In this document: piece by piece, positions 1 to 7,227 of the stretch | How the letters are laid out: each line of letters opens with the position of its first letter | How positions within the stretch are numbered: the first letter of the stretch is position 1 | Source of the DNA: Nitrospirota bacterium | GTDB taxonomy: Bacteria > Nitrospirota > Thermodesulfovibrionia > Thermodesulfovibrionales > JdFR-88 | Assembly (NCBI GenBank): GCA_021789215.1 | Contig: JAJYJS010000016.1 | Coordinates: 1 to 40,588, forward strand | DNA: 40,588 nucleotides | Reading direction: 5' to 3' | Program-made: the position numbers and the translations under genes | The notes under the pieces: generated by a model | The model's database searches: none | What the model saw: the letters and a program-made list of their open reading frames with translations, nothing else | Told to the model about the DNA's origin: nothing

Positions 1-1253
1 ACAGCCAGTATGTGGTGTTCGCCTGGAACGACCTGGGCATGCACTGCGCAAACCCCACATATAATTCGGCGGTCATACTGCCGCCCTACAACACCATCTG
101 GGCGCAGGTCGTCAAGAGGGGCAACCCGCCCCAGGTAGTCACGAAGGGCCTTACGGTGCAGTACAGGTTCATAAACAACACCTATTCCTACGGCAAAGGG
201 AGTTTCGGCCAGTTCTGGGACAATGCCTTGAAGCTCTTTGGCATCACCCTGGCAAAAAATACGGGCCTGAACCTTGTAACCCCCACGCTTCATAACGGGC
301 TGACCGGGCAGATGGCGGCAAAGAGCGGCCACTTCGAGGCCGACGGCGTGCCACTGACTCCGCTGGACGACTCCGGCACTTGGAACCCCTATCAGGTTGC
401 GGAGATTACCGTATTGGACTCCACCGGAAAGACTGTGGCCCAGACGCGCACCACGGCCCCGGTCTCCGACGAAATAAACTGCTCCAAGTGCCACGGCAGT
501 AATCCGTTTCTGGACATCCTGCAAAAACATGACGCCAACGAGGGCACCAATCTTGTGGCAAGCCGGCCCGTGCTGTGCGCAAGCTGCCACGGGAGCCCCA
601 TCCTCGCCACAAGCGGCAAGGGGTCTTCAGGGGAGTACCTCTCGCAGGCCATTCACGGTTTCCACGCAAACAAGGGCGCGGCCTGCTACGACTGCCACCC
701 CGGGCAGAAGACCCAATGCAGCAGGAGCATCGCGCATACCGCTCCCGACGGCAACTGCACGGCATGCCACGGGGACCTGTACCAGGTGTCTTCCTCCGTC
801 TCCTCCGGGGCAAGGCTCCCGTGGGTGAACGAGCCCAAGTGCGTCACCTGCCATAACGTAGCGGGCGTGGACACCGGGAGCAGCCTTTACAGGAACTCCA
901 CCGGACACGGCGGGATGTATTGCGAGAGCTGCCACGGGAGCCCGCACGCAATGGTGCCCTCGAACCAGGCCTCAGACAATTACCAGGCAATCCAGTACCA
1001 GGGCAAGGCAAAGACAATCGGGAGCTGCGGCGTCTGCCACGACAGCTCAAGGGGCGGCGGCAGCATCTCCGATTTCTCCGAAACGCATGCGGGGCCTAAC
1101 CCGGAGCACATGACGGCATGCAACATCTGCCACACGGCGGTCTCAACGGACACATCCGAATGGCCGCACGCTTACCAGTGGAGAAACAGCAACGTAACGG
1201 GCTCTACAAACACCACAACGTCCTCTGGGTCTTCCGGCTCTTCCGACAACTAA
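1..1253 (+). CDS. Multihaem c-type cytochrome (5'-truncated by window edge)
   Basis: The reading frame is open to the left edge, so the N-terminus, and any signal peptide, lies outside. A GTG at position 12 is in frame but falls inside the conserved block FAWNDLGMHC...LPPYNT, so it is not a believable start. Eight CxxCH haem c-attachment motifs are visible: CSKCH (base 480), CASCH (576), CYDCH, CTACH, CVTCH, CESCH, CGVCH and CNICH. All lie in the C-terminal two thirds; the first about 150 residues form a haem-free domain. The protein ends in a Thr/Ser/Gly-rich low-complexity tail. The family is known from metal-reducing and other respiratory anaerobes; periplasmic or outer-surface electron transfer is inferred. 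A strong terminator follows directly, so this is the last gene of its transcript. The electron donor and acceptor cannot be read from the sequence. Confidence 0.9.
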   Translation, partial: SQYVVFAWNDLGMHCANPTYNSAVILPPYNTIWAQVVKRGNPPQVVTKGLTVQYRFINNTYSYGKGSFGQFWDNALKLFGITLAKNTGLNLVTPTLHNGLTGQMAAKSGHFEADGVPLTPLDDSGTWNPYQVAEITVLDSTGKTVAQTRTTAPVSDEINCSKCHGSNPFLDILQKHDANEGTNLVASRPVLCASCHGSPILATSGKGSSGEYLSQAIHGFHANKGAACYDCHPGQKTQCSRSIAHTAPDGNCTACHGDLYQVSSSVSSGARLPWVNEPKCVTCHNVAGVDTGSSLYRNSTGHGGMYCESCHGSPHAMVPSNQASDNYQAIQYQGKAKTIGSCGVCHDSSRGGGSISDFSETHAGPNPEHMTACNICHTAVSTDTSEWPHAYQWRNSNVTGSTNTTTSSGSSGSSDN

Positions 1254-1270
1254 AGCCGGTGTAAACGACC

Positions 1271-1296
1271 GGGGGCGGCACCGCCGCCCCCTTTTT
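1271..1296 (+). terminator. Rho-independent terminator after the cytochrome gene
   Basis: A perfect 9-bp GC stem (GGGGGCGGC / GCCGCCCCC) with a 3-base loop ACC is followed by TTTTT. It lies 18 bases after the cytochrome stop codon and just before the promoter of the RNA ligase gene. Confidence 0.93.
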
Positions 1297-1299
1297 CAA

Positions 1300-1328
1300 T
1301 TGCCGGTATCCGCCCTTTCAAATATAAT
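1300..1328 (+). promoter_or_regulatory. Sigma-70 type promoter for the RNA ligase gene, probably leaderless
   Basis: TTGCCG (1300-1305), a 17-base spacer and a perfect TATAAT (1323-1328). Only five bases (GAGCT) separate the -10 box from the ATG at 1334, so transcription would be expected to begin at about the A of the start codon. There is no Shine-Dalgarno sequence in that gap, which fits a leaderless mRNA. Confidence 0.75.
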
Positions 1329-1333
1329 GAGCT

Positions 1334-2470
1334 ATGAAGGGTTTTGTTCTTCCTTTCCCCTCATCCCTCGAAAAACTGATGCCCCCCGGCACACTCAAAA
1401 GACTGCTGGACAAAAAGGCGCTTTCCCCATACACCTACGGGGATTTGCAGATAGTAAGGATAAGACACGACGCCGATGGCGTAAGCAGGGGGGCGGTGGT
1501 TTTACCGGCGGAGCTTATAGTCCACAGCTTTCCCCGCATAAAAAGGATATTGCACCTTGAAAACGGGATAAAAAGGTATTTCAAGGATGCTGATTTTTTC
1601 GCCGAGGAAAAGATAGACGGCTACAACGTAAGGGCCGTTTTCGCGGAGGGCAGGCTCCTTGCCTTCACGCGAGGGGGGTTCGTCTGCCCCTTCACGGTTG
1701 ACAGGCTTCCAGACCTTATTAACATCTCATTTCTCAAGGACAATCCCGGCTATGTCCTGTGCGGCGAGATGGCCGGGCCCGAAAACCCCTATAACACCGA
1801 ACCCGTTGCCTACATAAAGGAGGACGTGAAATTCTTCGGCTTCGATATCATGGATGGCGGCGGCAGCCTCCTTCCGGCGGACGAAAAAACAAGTCTGTTC
1901 CGGGAATACGGCATAGAGCACGTGAGGCGCTGGGGGCCATTCACGACGCGGGACATCCCTGAAATCAGGGAAATCGTGTCAGGTCTCAACGAGGATGGCA
2001 GGGAGGGCCTCGTCCTTAAAAGCCCCTCCGGCCGGGGGGAGATGGTTAAATATGTGACCGCAGGCTCGTGCCTGAGGGATGTGGAGTCCACTGCGGGACT
2101 GATGGCGGAGATCCCTCCGGGATACTATCTGCAAAGGCTCTGGAGGAGCATCTTTTCAGCCCAGGAGTCCGGCTTGCGGGCTGATGACCCGTTTCTGCTC
2201 CGGTTCATCAAGTCGCTCTATGTGGAAAACCTTGAGCTTCTAAGGTGCATCGAAAAGGGCGGCAGCATTACGGAGGACTTTCAAATCCGGGTCACGAAAC
2301 CGCAGGTCGCCGAAGAGCTTTTGCTCCACCTGAAGAGGGCCGGGGTGCGTGCAAGGATAATATCGATGGAGAAGGTCCAGGGGCACTGGAAGGCCCGGAT
2401 CCAGAGGACTTACATAAAAGGGACGAGGGAGCTTGCCGGAAGGCTCAAGGGGCGCGGGTTTTACGACTAA
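1334..2470 (+). CDS. ATP-dependent RNA ligase, Rnl3 / Pab1020 family
   Basis: This is a 378-residue nucleotidyltransferase-fold ligase of the archaeal-type RNA ligase family (MthRnl, Pab1020). Members use ATP to adenylate a lysine, transfer AMP to an RNA 5'-phosphate and seal or circularise RNA. Visible ligase motifs in order are motif I KIDGYN with the candidate AMP-accepting Lys93, motif III FFGFDIM near 172, motif IV EGLVLKS at 224-230, and motif V MVKY with Lys239. The C-terminal about 130 residues match the family's extra dimerisation/C-terminal region in position and length, and total length is normal. The ATG at 1334 follows a -10 box by five bases. The convergent neighbour is the family-specific RNA ligase partner protein, and the two genes share stop-codon bases. 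The natural substrate in bacteria is not established. Confidence 0.92.
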   Translation: MKGFVLPFPSSLEKLMPPGTLKRLLDKKALSPYTYGDLQIVRIRHDADGVSRGAVVLPAELIVHSFPRIKRILHLENGIKRYFKDADFFAEEKIDGYNVRAVFAEGRLLAFTRGGFVCPFTVDRLPDLINISFLKDNPGYVLCGEMAGPENPYNTEPVAYIKEDVKFFGFDIMDGGGSLLPADEKTSLFREYGIEHVRRWGPFTTRDIPEIREIVSGLNEDGREGLVLKSPSGRGEMVKYVTAGSCLRDVESTAGLMAEIPPGYYLQRLWRSIFSAQESGLRADDPFLLRFIKSLYVENLELLRCIEKGGSITEDFQIRVTKPQVAEELLLHLKRAGVRARIISMEKVQGHWKARIQRTYIKGTRELAGRLKGRGFYD

Positions 2471-3105
2471 AGCTCTTCCTGTCTTACTTCCTCGGAGGCC
2501 TGAAGGTCCTTCGATTTTTTTATCAGGCCAGTCATGTATTCCTTGAACTTCTCCGGTATCAGCCACCTTATGCCAAGCTTGTCGGCCCATTTGATTATCC
2601 CCTGGTCTGCGGTGACGAGAAGGGCGTCAAGCTCCCTGGCAAGCAGTATGAGGTCGACGTCTTCCTTGCTGTCTATTATCCCTTCGCGGAGCGCCTCGCG
2701 GTACTTGCGCCGGAGGTCCTGTATGACCTCCTCAGGGCTTTTGCCCTCCACGTTCCTCACTGCCTTTTCGGCGGAGCGAAGGCCCCTGTTGACCCGTTCC
2801 CTTATGTCCTCGACAAGCTCGTAGAGAAGAAACCCCGGTATTGGTATCTCGTGTTTCCTGGGCGGCTTCTGGTGGAGGTACACTAGCAGCTCGCCCGGTA
2901 TCTTTTCCTCTTCCAGGAAGTTCCTCAGCTCGTTGAAGATGGAGGGGGGCATGTAGAAGTCGAATATGGGCACCTGGGCGGCCATGAACAGGAACGCCTC
3001 CAGCGCGGCAGTGGGCGTCGGCCCGAAGCTCCTGCGCACATCGGGGTTCACAAACAGGCTCGTATCGAGGACGGCCCGGTCTTTCTTAAAGCTTGCTTCT
3101 TCCAT
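2467..3105 (-). CDS. RNA ligase partner protein (PIN-like, MJ_0950 family)
   Basis: A protein of about 212 residues that I recognise as the RNA ligase partner family, which co-occurs with Rnl3-type ligases. The N-terminus AVLDTSLFVNPD and the later acidic sites (KEDVDLILLARELDA, LLVTADQGIIKWAD) have the layout of a PIN-type nuclease fold: an early Asp, a mid Asp and a late TADxGI motif. Nuclease activity is an inference. ATG at 3105 is preferred over an in-frame TTG at 3114; neither has a clear ribosome binding site. The start lies about 20 bases inside the upstream lapA/lapB gene, suggesting translational coupling at the end of the long minus-strand operon. Its TAG stop overlaps the TAA of the convergent RNA ligase (2467-2470). 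Confidence 0.88.
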   Translation of the reverse strand: MEEASFKKDRAVLDTSLFVNPDVRRSFGPTPTAALEAFLFMAAQVPIFDFYMPPSIFNELRNFLEEEKIPGELLVYLHQKPPRKHEIPIPGFLLYELVEDIRERVNRGLRSAEKAVRNVEGKSPEEVIQDLRRKYREALREGIIDSKEDVDLILLARELDALLVTADQGIIKWADKLGIRWLIPEKFKEYMTGLIKKSKDLQASEEVRQEEL

Positions 3106-4393
3106 AAAGGTCAAAACTGTATGTGTTCCACTGTCCGCATCCGGGGCACCTTCCGGACCATTCGGCTGAAAGGTGTCCGCACGACTTGCAGCTGTAGAAG
3201 AGGTTCCACGGCGTTATGTCCATCGCCTTTCTGAAGGCGCGCGCGGCTTCCTTGTAATGTTCCCTTCTCATGTAAAGCTCCCCAAGGAGCGTGTAAAGGG
3301 GCTGGTAGCTCTCGGCGGAGTCGAAGCCTTTGAGGATTTCCAGCGCGTCGTCCACCATCTCGAGCCTGTAATAGAGCTTGCCCAGAAGAAATTTCAGTAC
3401 CGGCTCGCCCGGCCTCCTAAGGATGGCCGTCTGGTAGAGCTTTATTATCCTGTCGGGCTCGCCCAGGTTTATGAGCAGGTCCTCAAGCCTGGCAAGTATT
3501 ATGATAGAGCCCGTCTGGTCGTATCCCCTCTCAAGGAATTCCACCGCCTGCTCGCCCTCTCCCTCGTGCAGGAGCACCTCGGCGGCACCAAGGTAGGCGG
3601 GTATGAATTCCTTGTCGTACCTTAGCACGGAGCGGAATATCTTCCCTGCCCTGTCCAGGTCGTTTGCCTCAAGCGACTGCTTGGCGTATTCATACCTGTA
3701 CCCGTGGAGCCTTGCCTCCTCGGCCTTCTGGTCTGGCAGGTGCTGGTGCTTGAGAACTGATTTCTGGACCTCGACCAGGTCCGCCCAGCGCTCAAGCCTT
3801 TCAAGGGTGGAGCTTTTCCGTCCGAGGGCTGAAAGGTTGTCGGCGTCTATCTCGAGTATCTCCTCGGTGTATGTGAGGGCCTCGTCCCAGCGGTTCATCT
3901 CCCGCATCTGCTCTTCCATCGAGAAAAGGGCCTCGAGGCTCTTGCCGCCCGAGGCGCGCAGCGCGTTCTTGTAATATTCCACCGCCTTGCCCCGCTGGCC
4001 CATATGGGCCATGATGTCCCCCAGCCTGAGCAGGGCGTTCGTGTGGTTTGGCTCTTCCTTCAATATCCCTTCCAGCAGGTCCCTGGCCTCTTCCCTGTCG
4101 TTGGCCAGTATGGCGTTTATGGCCCTGGAATAAAGCCCCTCAAGGCGCTCCTCTTTCTTCTGCATCTTCGTGAGCTTGTAGTTGTTCATGAAGCGGCGGG
4201 TGTCCCTCAGGACGACCAGTATGAGCATAAGCGCGGCCCCGATGAAAACAGAAAACAGCACAAGGCCTATCTTCGGGACCTCATATGTCTTGTCGAACGG
4301 GACGTTGAATGTGGTCGTGTCGTAATTGTGGAAGGCAAAAAGCGCGGCCACCCCGAAAAACAGGATCAATATGAAGACGGCTATCTTGTTCAA
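3086..4393 (-). CDS. lapB: LapA-LapB fusion: membrane-anchored TPR protein with rubredoxin-like C-terminus
   Basis: 435 residues. The N-terminus (1-75) has two hydrophobic segments flanking a short loop (TTFNVPFDKTYEVP), the layout of LapA (DUF1049). Residues about 95-385 are tetratricopeptide repeats, and the C-terminus carries a CKSC...CPGC zinc/iron-binding rubredoxin-like module, the hallmark of LapB (YciM). In E. coli, LapB directs FtsH-mediated turnover of LpxC and so sets LPS synthesis; LapA is a separate, adjacent protein. Here one polypeptide carries both. LapB normally has one N-terminal helix, so two helices plus the linker support a fusion. The TTG start overlaps the rlmH stop (TTGA), indicating coupling. 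The inferred role is inner-membrane regulation of envelope biogenesis. Confidence 0.85.
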   Translation of the reverse strand: MNKIAVFILILFFGVAALFAFHNYDTTTFNVPFDKTYEVPKIGLVLFSVFIGAALMLILVVLRDTRRFMNNYKLTKMQKKEERLEGLYSRAINAILANDREEARDLLEGILKEEPNHTNALLRLGDIMAHMGQRGKAVEYYKNALRASGGKSLEALFSMEEQMREMNRWDEALTYTEEILEIDADNLSALGRKSSTLERLERWADLVEVQKSVLKHQHLPDQKAEEARLHGYRYEYAKQSLEANDLDRAGKIFRSVLRYDKEFIPAYLGAAEVLLHEGEGEQAVEFLERGYDQTGSIIILARLEDLLINLGEPDRIIKLYQTAILRRPGEPVLKFLLGKLYYRLEMVDDALEILKGFDSAESYQPLYTLLGELYMRREHYKEAARAFRKAMDITPWNLFYSCKSCGHLSAEWSGRCPGCGQWNTYSFDLYGRSKL

Positions 4394-4836
4394 GAGTGGT
4401 GGTAACCCCTGCCTTTCAAAATGGAAACCGCCCTGTAGAGCTGCTCAAGGAGCACCACCCTGGCAAGCTCATGAGGGAACGTCATTTGAGAAAGAGACAG
4501 CGCTGCCGGCGCGGCCCCCTTGACCTCCGCGGACAGCCCGTACGGGCCGCCGAGCACGAACTGCCATTCGTCCCTCCCGTCAAGGAAGCGGGCCAGCCCC
4601 TCGGAGCTCATCATCTTTCCCTTCTCGTCAAGGAGCACGTAATCCTTACCCCCTGTCTGTTTCAGAATCCGCCTGCCTTCCTCTCTCAGGGCCGCCTCAA
4701 CAGGCCTGCCCTTCTCCTCTTTTATCTCCACGACCCTGACCTCGGCCATCGTGCTCAGGTCTTTAATATACTTCTTTATGCCCTCTTTTATGAAGCCCTC
4801 TTTCGTCTTGCCGGGCCAGATAAGGGTCAGCCGCAT
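4390..4836 (-). CDS. rlmH: 23S rRNA (pseudouridine1915-N3)-methyltransferase RlmH
   Basis: 148 residues, close to the family norm. RlmH is a SPOUT-class enzyme that uses SAM to methylate pseudouridine 1915 in helix 69 of 23S rRNA on the 70S ribosome. The trefoil-knot SAM site is visible as VLGGPYGLS, followed by the conserved LSLSQMTFPHELAR and the C-terminal EQLYRAxxILKGRGYHH signature. It begins immediately after the rsfS stop with no gap and overlaps lapA/lapB by four bases. The nadD-rsfS-rlmH order is a common bacterial arrangement and supports the call. Confidence 0.97.
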   Translation of the reverse strand: MRLTLIWPGKTKEGFIKEGIKKYIKDLSTMAEVRVVEIKEEKGRPVEAALREEGRRILKQTGGKDYVLLDEKGKMMSSEGLARFLDGRDEWQFVLGGPYGLSAEVKGAAPAALSLSQMTFPHELARVVLLEQLYRAVSILKGRGYHHS

Positions 4837-5205
4837 TCAGGAAACGGATACCCTCGGGGCATCCAGCCAGAGCTTTTCAAGCTCGTAGAACTGCCTGGTA
4901 TCCTTCTCAAAGACATGCACGACCACGTCATTGTAATCCACAAGCACCCATTTGGCGTTCGAGAGCCCTTCCGTGCCGGAGGGCCTTATCTTTTTTGCCT
5001 TAAGGCTCTCTATCACGTGCTCCGCTATCGTCTTTACCTGGGTGGTGCTTTCGCCCGAACATATGACAAAAAAATCGGTGAACGAGGTGAGTTCATGCAT
5101 TTCAAGCACAACTACGTCACCGGCCTTCTTATCCAGGGCAAACTGCGCGATTGCGAGCGCTTTCTCCCTACTCTCCGCGGACGGCCCTTTTTTTTCTTCC
5201 TGCAA
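4837..5205 (-). CDS. rsfS: Ribosomal silencing factor RsfS (Iojap/YbeB)
   Basis: 122 residues. RsfS binds ribosomal protein uL14 and blocks joining of the 30S and 50S subunits when nutrients are short. The conserved core is present: DVVVLEM, then TDFFVICSGESTTQVKTIAEHV, split here by family-typical spacing, and the later WVLVDYNDVVVHVF. The start is a TTG at 5205, with AAAGG about ten bases upstream; no ATG occurs before the conserved domain. It sits 17 bases after nadD and abuts rlmH. Confidence 0.95.
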   Translation of the reverse strand: MQEEKKGPSAESREKALAIAQFALDKKAGDVVVLEMHELTSFTDFFVICSGESTTQVKTIAEHVIESLKAKKIRPSGTEGLSNAKWVLVDYNDVVVHVFEKDTRQFYELEKLWLDAPRVSVS

Positions 5206-5222
5206 AAAACAAAAACCTTTCT

Positions 5223-5903
5223 TTACAAATAAAGTTTGTAAGAAATTATAAAAGATTCAACAGCTTCTGGCAACAAATACCTTATGCTCCCGCCCCGTTT
5301 GACGAGCGACCTTATGTCCCTGGCCGCTATTTCCATGTCCCTTATCCTCACAAGGTGCAGCCCCCTGCCGCTTTTGAGCCTAAGGCTGAATACCCCTCTG
5401 CCTTTTCCGTCCAGCTCCGATAATCCAGCCCTCAGGCCTTCGGGACCGTCAATGTAAGGGGAATCCATGATGCTGCCAAAAGACCAGCCCGGCCTTGAAA
5501 GCACTGCGAAATCGGCCAGCTCTATGAGCCTTTCGGGCCGCCACCAGAGGTGAAGCTCCATGAATACGTCCATGCCTGTAATGAAAACGAGGTCGTCTTC
5601 CGGGTGGGAGAGTTTCAGTTCCTCAAGCGTATTGACGGTATAGGAGGGAGAGCTTTTTTTCCCCTCCCTGCATTCCACATCCGACAGCTCAAAAAAGGGG
5701 TTGCCCTTTATGGCAAGCTCCACCATGCGGAGCCGCTCACTGACCGGGGCAAGCTGGGCGCCGGTGTTCTTTAAGGGGGGCGTGCCCGCGGGCACGAACA
5801 CCACTTTCTCCAGGCCCAGGGCCTCTCTGGCCTCTTCCGCGGCCCTCAAATGGGCCAGGTGTATGGGGTTGAACGTGCCGCCGAAGATGCCTCTTTTGCC
5901 CAA
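5223..5903 (-). CDS. nadD: Nicotinate-nucleotide adenylyltransferase NadD
   Basis: 226 residues. It adenylates nicotinate mononucleotide to deamido-NAD in NAD biosynthesis. The nucleotidyl-transferase signature GGTFNPIHLAHL is at residues 8-19, and the fold continues through FITGMDVFMELHLWW. The usual C-terminal ISSTxIR motif is changed to IAARDIR. The Arg is kept but the two Ser residues that normally contact phosphate are Ala, a real oddity, although the surrounding sequence and length are normal. The gene starts at ATG 5903, 12 bases after the small upstream ORF, and precedes rsfS. Confidence 0.93.
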   Translation of the reverse strand: MGKRGIFGGTFNPIHLAHLRAAEEAREALGLEKVVFVPAGTPPLKNTGAQLAPVSERLRMVELAIKGNPFFELSDVECREGKKSSPSYTVNTLEELKLSHPEDDLVFITGMDVFMELHLWWRPERLIELADFAVLSRPGWSFGSIMDSPYIDGPEGLRAGLSELDGKGRGVFSLRLKSGRGLHLVRIRDMEIAARDIRSLVKRGGSIRYLLPEAVESFIISYKLYL

Positions 5904-5915
5904 AGGAAAGGACCC

Positions 5916-6203
5916 CTAGAGCCCCATTTTCTTCAGCACGTCTTCGGTCTTGCTCCCCAGCGGAGCTTCATCGGGAAGATAAAGCATGACGCCCCCGCGG
6001 ACGGGGCGTATGACGACCTTGCCCTCCCGCGCAAGCCTGTTGGTCACCTCAATGGGGTCAGCGCCCTCATAATACTGTTTGAACGCCTCGTTGAACCCTG
6101 AATAAACAGTATGTATGCCCTTGTAGGGCTCCTTCCGGAGACTGAGTATCGCCCTCTTGATGAACTCCTCGTAAGGCAGTTTTTTTTCTTCCTGCTCCAT
6201 CAT
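5916..6203 (-). CDS. Conserved small hypothetical protein
   Basis: About 95 residues with no family that I can name. It has a charged, helical N-terminal half (EEFIKRAILSLRKEPYKGIH) and a compact C-terminal half with beta-rich VVIRPVRGGVMLYLPDE. The layout would suit a small winged-helix-like domain, but that is only an impression. ATG at 6203 is preferred over ATG 6218 because GGGAGG lies just before it. No membrane segment or Cys is present. It sits between hemC and nadD, so it may be co-transcribed with either. Confidence 0.7.
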   Translation of the reverse strand: MMEQEEKKLPYEEFIKRAILSLRKEPYKGIHTVYSGFNEAFKQYYEGADPIEVTNRLAREGKVVIRPVRGGVMLYLPDEAPLGSKTEDVLKKMGL

Positions 6204-6264
6204 GCCCCCTCCCTGCATACTTGATTAATCAGAAAAAGCTTACCACAGGATAACCGGGAGTGCA

Positions 6265-7227
6265 CTATGTAGCGATATCGTTTTCGACTGGCGGGATGGG
6301 CCTTCCATAGACCTCCGCAAGGATTTCGCCCGCGCCCCTGCCAAGGAGGGATTCCGCAAGCCCGGTGCCAAGGGCCTCGGGGGCCTCGGGCGAGCCTTCC
6401 CGGCCGTTTTTTATAACCTTTTCGCCGGAAGGGCTCCCAACCAGCCCCTCCATCCTGATTTTCCCGTCCTGCACCGCCGCATAGGCCGCAATGGGCACCT
6501 GGCAGCCGCCCTCAAGCCTCAGCAGAAAGGCCCTCTCCGCCCGCACGCAGACCGCCGTCTCCTGGTGGTTCAGCCTTGCCACAAGGGCGTTTATCTCCCT
6601 GTCGTCCTTTCTGCACTCGATTCCCACGGCCCCCTGCCCTATCGCCGGAAGCATCACCTGCGGGGCGATAATCTCCGTTATCCGCCCCTCGAAGCCAAGC
6701 CTTTTCATCCCGGCAACGGCAAGCACTATGGCGTCGAACGCGCCCTCGTCAAGCTTCCTCAGGCGGGTGTCCAGGTTGCCCCTCAGGCTCGTAATCTTCA
6801 GATCGGGCCTGGCGTAAAGCAGCTGGCAGGAGCGCCTGAGGCTGCTGGTGCCGATGTGCGCCCCCTGCGGAAGGTCCCTGAACCTTGCCCCGTTTTTTGA
6901 GACAAGCGCGTCCCCCGGCACCTCCCGCTTGCAGATGGCGGCCAGATGCAGCCCTTCCGGGAACTCCGTAGGTACGTCCTTCATGCTGTGCACGGCAATA
7001 TCGGCCCTGCCCTCAAGCAGCGCCTCCTCTATCTCCTTTACGAAAAGCCCCTTGCCGCCCACCTGGGACAGGGCCACATCCAGTATCTTGTCCCCGGTGG
7101 TCTTGATCTTGTTCAGCTCTATCTCAAGCGAAGGCTCCATCTCCAAAAGCTGGGACCTTACCCACTCCGCCTGCCACAGCGCCAGTTTGCTCCCGCGAGT
7201 GCCGATTACAAGTTTTTTCCCCTTCAT
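6265..7227 (-). CDS. hemC: Porphobilinogen deaminase (hydroxymethylbilane synthase)
   Basis: 320 residues from the chosen start. It polymerises four porphobilinogens to hydroxymethylbilane in haem and sirohaem synthesis. Visible features are the N-terminal IGTRGSKLALWQA, the VGGKGLFVKEIEEALL and HSMKDVPTE blocks, the GTSSLRR and LRGNLDTRLRKL substrate-binding arginines, and the dipyrromethane-cofactor Cys in EGGCQVPIAAYA. The ATG at 7227 overlaps the hemA stop as ATGA, with GGAG about ten bases upstream; an in-frame TTG at 7236 is less likely. The ccsB-hemA-hemC order links haem synthesis with cytochrome c assembly. No hemD follows. Confidence 0.97.
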   Translation of the reverse strand: MKGKKLVIGTRGSKLALWQAEWVRSQLLEMEPSLEIELNKIKTTGDKILDVALSQVGGKGLFVKEIEEALLEGRADIAVHSMKDVPTEFPEGLHLAAICKREVPGDALVSKNGARFRDLPQGAHIGTSSLRRSCQLLYARPDLKITSLRGNLDTRLRKLDEGAFDAIVLAVAGMKRLGFEGRITEIIAPQVMLPAIGQGAVGIECRKDDREINALVARLNHQETAVCVRAERAFLLRLEGGCQVPIAAYAAVQDGKIRMEGLVGSPSGEKVIKNGREGSPEAPEALGTGLAESLLGRGAGEILAEVYGRPIPPVENDIAT

